DNA of 8,410 bases from Candidatus Eiseniibacteriota bacterium. GTDB lineage: Bacteria > Eisenbacteria > RBG-16-71-46 > JABDJR01. Shown piece after piece: positions 6,029-8,410 of the stretch (its first letter is position 1; each line of letters starts with the position of its first letter). The notes under the pieces were generated by a model, which made no database searches, was not told the DNA's origin, and saw only the letters and a program-made list of their open reading frames with translations. The DNA lies in NCBI GenBank assembly GCA_013003415.1, contig JABDJR010000198.1, forward strand, positions 1 through 8,410, in the 5' to 3' direction. The position numbers and the translations under genes were made by a program.

Positions 6029-8097
6029 TGCCATTTTCATTTTTGAACGCGGCCATTCTGACGGGTATTGCAGCGGGCGCGCTTCCCATTCTGATTCACC
6101 TTTTCAGCCGTCGCAAAGTGAAGAAGGTTCCTTTTTCCTCGCTGCGGTTTTTAGAGCAAATCTCTCGTCGTCGCGTGAAGAAGATTCGTCTCACCCAGTG
6201 GATCATTCTGGCCCTTCGCGTTCTCATGATTGCTTTGCTCGCCTTTGCCCTGAGTCGCCCGGCGTTTCAGGGAGACTTCTCACTAGGAAAAACGCGTAGC
6301 GACAGTGCGGTGGCCATCGTTTTGGACCGCTCTTTCTCGATGGGAGCGGAAGGTCGCAGCCAACCCATGTGGGAATCGGCCAAAGCCCGGGTCGAGGAAG
6401 TGCTTGAGGCTCTTGAAAACCAAGATCGCGTTTGGTTGATTGGAGCCGACCCGCTGGTCGAAGAAAACGAATCTTTTCCCGAGCCCCTAGCCGCGAAGGA
6501 TGCGCTTAGGGCTTTGGATATTGGTTTTGGAACCACCGATCTCCCTACGGGAGTGCGGCGCGCGGCGGCCACTCTCGATGAGGCGACCGCGCTCAATAAA
6601 GAACTTTTTGTCATCTCCGATTTCCAGAAGTCGGGTTTCCAGGGGGCAGAGATCGGGGTCACCGATCTTGGGGTCGATCTCGATCCTTCCATTCGCGTGT
6701 TCCTGGTGCCCATGGGTGAGGGCCCCATCGCAAACACGGCCATTGAAGAAGCCCGTGCCGAAGGAACCAGTCTTGAACAGCGGGTGCGCGTTTTGATGGC
6801 CCGCCACGGCGAGACTCCGGTCGACGACATAGCCTTGACGGTGGAGTCCACCAACGAAGTCTTGGGCGAAACCCCAGCTTCGGTTCAAGGAAACTCACGC
6901 CAAGCTGCCGAAGTGGTCCTGACACGGCTTCCCGCCGAGGGCGAGATGATCACGGCTCGCATTTCCGGAGATCGTTTGGCCATCGATGATGTGCGTTACG
7001 TTCCTTCGATTGGAGCGGGGCGTTTGCCTGCGCTCTTAGTTCAAGACCCGGCCCAACCCTCGCCGTTTTTGCCATTGGCTTTGAGTCCGGCTAAAGATAT
7101 TGGTCGGTTTGATCTCCAACGCATGGCTCCTCAGAACCTGGGCTCTACCAACTTTTCCGATTACAAGCTCCTGGTCCTCGACAACGTCACCTTCTTGCCC
7201 CGAGAAACACTCATCCGTTTGCGCCAGTGGCGTGAAGCGGGCGGTTTGTTGTTCATTAGCTTGGGCGACCGGGTCGATCTCCGCTTCTACAACGAAGACT
7301 TGCTTCCCGCTTTATTCCCCGGCGTAAAACTAGGGAATCTCTTGGGCACGCCCGAAGCCACCGGCGAAAGCTATAGCCTTACGCCACGCGCTCCGGGGCA
7401 TCGCATCTTTGCCGGGTTCCAGGCCAAAGTGGGCGAGCCCTTAACCGGCGCTTCTTTCTGGCGCGTGGTTGAGGTGCAAATCGAAGAGCCTATAAGTACC
7501 CTGGCCGAATTTGGTCCGGGTTTGCCCGCGCTGATTGAAGGCGATGGCGCCGTTCTGTTCGCTTCTTCGCTCGATAGTCGTTGGAATGACTTTCCCACCC
7601 ACGGCGCATTCCTGCCTTTGGTGCACCAAAGTGTCGAAGGCATGCTTCAAGAGCGGGGTGGTGGTGAAGTTCGCGTGGGAGAAGTTGTTGAGGGCGTGGT
7701 CGATCGACGCCAAGTGCCTCCCCGAAGCGAGTTGGTTTGTCTGGGGCCCGATGGCTTAGAACTGAACGTCACGTCATCGCAAGTATCTCGCGGGTTGCGC
7801 TTGGTGAGCGAAGCCACCGAAGTGCCCGGTTTCTATCACATGAAGGCGGGGGACAAGGTGTTGTTCTCCCGGGCGGTGAACATCGATCCCAGCGAATCCA
7901 ATTTGGCCACCGTCTCCAATCTGGAACTGAAGCAGATGTTCCCTAACGAGCGTTCCACCGTGATCGAGGCCGGCGTTCCCATAGGGACCACCGTTCGCGA
8001 AGCGCGTTACGGGCGTGAGTTCTGGAAAGAGATTGTGGCCTTTGTTCTTCTTCTCGCCTTGATCGAAGCCTGGTTGGCTCGCCGAGGTGTTGCTTAA
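6028..8097 (+). CDS. BatA-like membrane protein with vWA domain
   Basis: A 689-residue inner-membrane protein. The N-terminus is the double-transmembrane BatA module: helix 1 about residues 5-26 with P20 and IHLFSRRK, a basic loop containing VPFSSLRFLEQ (34-44), and helix 2 about 57-77 ending at SRPAF. A vWA domain follows, with D100-R-S102-F-S104 (motif 1), Thr169 or Thr170 in GTTDLPTG (motif 2) and Asp198 in VISDFQ (motif 3). Residues about 225-325 look like a beta-rich CARDB-type segment. Residues about 333-540 resemble the glutamine-amidotransferase-like fold often found in this family (LLVLDNV 381-387; WREAGGLLFISLGD 401-414; GAVLFASSLDSRWND 507-521). I see only one cysteine, Cys571, outside that fold, so it is not a working amidotransferase. 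A last helix (about 667-685) anchors the C-terminus, so most of the chain between helices 2 and 3 lies on one side, probably periplasmic. Start by TAATG overlap with the DUF58 gene. It is the likely membrane arm of the MoxR-DUF58 module. Confidence 0.9.
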   Translation: MPFSFLNAAILTGIAAGALPILIHLFSRRKVKKVPFSSLRFLEQISRRRVKKIRLTQWIILALRVLMIALLAFALSRPAFQGDFSLGKTRSDSAVAIVLDRSFSMGAEGRSQPMWESAKARVEEVLEALENQDRVWLIGADPLVEENESFPEPLAAKDALRALDIGFGTTDLPTGVRRAAATLDEATALNKELFVISDFQKSGFQGAEIGVTDLGVDLDPSIRVFLVPMGEGPIANTAIEEARAEGTSLEQRVRVLMARHGETPVDDIALTVESTNEVLGETPASVQGNSRQAAEVVLTRLPAEGEMITARISGDRLAIDDVRYVPSIGAGRLPALLVQDPAQPSPFLPLALSPAKDIGRFDLQRMAPQNLGSTNFSDYKLLVLDNVTFLPRETLIRLRQWREAGGLLFISLGDRVDLRFYNEDLLPALFPGVKLGNLLGTPEATGESYSLTPRAPGHRIFAGFQAKVGEPLTGASFWRVVEVQIEEPISTLAEFGPGLPALIEGDGAVLFASSLDSRWNDFPTHGAFLPLVHQSVEGMLQERGGGEVRVGEVVEGVVDRRQVPPRSELVCLGPDGLELNVTSSQVSRGLRLVSEATEVPGFYHMKAGDKVLFSRAVNIDPSESNLATVSNLELKQMFPNERSTVIEAGVPIGTTVREARYGREFWKEIVAFVLLLALIEAWLARRGVA

Positions 8098-8100
8098 GAC

Positions 8101-8410
8101 GTGAGCACCACCGCGACGCCTCCCACCGGTGCCGAACTCGAGTCGACCCTGGGCCGACTGAGAGCCTTTGAGAATCTCGATCCCTCAACCGGCCCCGTTC
8201 ACGTTCACAAGCTGGTGGGTTCTTCTAAGCGCCTCTTAGCCGCCCACCTGTTTCGAAAGCATCAACGTTCGGTGCTGTATGTCACTGCGAATGAAGATCG
8301 AGCCGAAGCCGCTCGCCAAGATCTCAAGATCTACCTGGGCGAAAAGTCCTTCCACCTCGTCGGTCACGAAACCGATCCCTACCAGTCGAAGCACCCCGAC
8401 ACGGAAACGG
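8101..8410 (+). CDS. mfd: Transcription-repair coupling factor Mfd, N-terminal fragment (runs off the window)
   Basis: The first 103 codons of a gene cut by the window end. GTG at 8101 is the first possible start after the in-frame TAA of the preceding gene, three bases away; GAGG at 8084-8087 is a distant and weak ribosome binding site. The sequence resembles the UvrB-homology domain at the Mfd N-terminus: LVGSSKRLLAAHLF (38-51) stands where a degenerate, non-functional Walker A lies in Mfd, followed by RSVLYVTANEDRAEAARQDL (56-75) and H-E-T-D-P-Y-Q-S-K-H-P-D (89-100), like the W-E-T-L-P-Y-x-x-x-x-P motif. Mfd displaces stalled RNA polymerase and recruits UvrA. The helicase, RNA-polymerase-binding and TRG motifs lie beyond the window, so the call rests on this domain alone. 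A UvrB identity is unlikely because UvrB has an intact GVTGSGKT at this place. Confidence 0.75.
   Translation, partial: MSTTATPPTGAELESTLGRLRAFENLDPSTGPVHVHKLVGSSKRLLAAHLFRKHQRSVLYVTANEDRAEAARQDLKIYLGEKSFHLVGHETDPYQSKHPDTET

Overview
This window reads as chromosomal DNA of an uncultured or little-studied bacterium, probably Gram-negative (a lipoprotein signal, a MoxR-DUF58-BatA operon of the kind common in Planctomycetes, Verrucomicrobia, Bacteroidetes, Acidobacteria and relatives). Genes are tightly packed, GC content is moderate to moderately high by eye, and non-ATG starts are frequent. Nothing pins down a phylum: there is no rRNA, tRNA, insertion sequence, phage gene or CRISPR array.

Region A (1-3174, + strand) is a run of four genes with almost no space between them. 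It starts with the C-terminal end of a class V aminotransferase of the cysteine-desulfurase-like type. Next comes a 730-residue fusion of a degenerate NERD-like domain and a UvrD-type (SF1) helicase, carrying a 4 x 27-bp in-frame repeat as linker. A small membrane-anchored protein of unknown function overlaps the helicase stop (TAATG), and a rhodanese-domain lipoprotein overlaps that gene by 19 bases. The spacing implies one transcript, but the functions do not form a known pathway.

Region B (3218-3961, - strand) is a complete cytosolic glycerophosphodiester phosphodiesterase with all expected catalytic residues. It converges on region A across a 43-base gap with no convincing terminator and diverges from region C.

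Region C (4103-8410, + strand) is a co-directional block: MoxR AAA+ ATPase, DUF58 vWA protein and a large BatA-like membrane vWA protein, followed after three bases by the start of a gene that looks like mfd (transcription-repair coupling factor). MoxR ATPases and DUF58/vWA proteins are generally regarded as a chaperone or assembly module, with the ATPase acting on the metal-binding vWA partner. Here the BatA-like protein would anchor the system in the inner membrane. A plausible extended -10 promoter lies upstream of moxR.

No clearly new system is evident. The points most worth a second look are the helicase fusion whose NERD-like domain has lost the E-x-K catalytic pair and carries a repetitive linker, the uncharacterised membrane protein paired with a rhodanese lipoprotein, and the attachment of mfd to a minimal three-gene MoxR-vWA operon.
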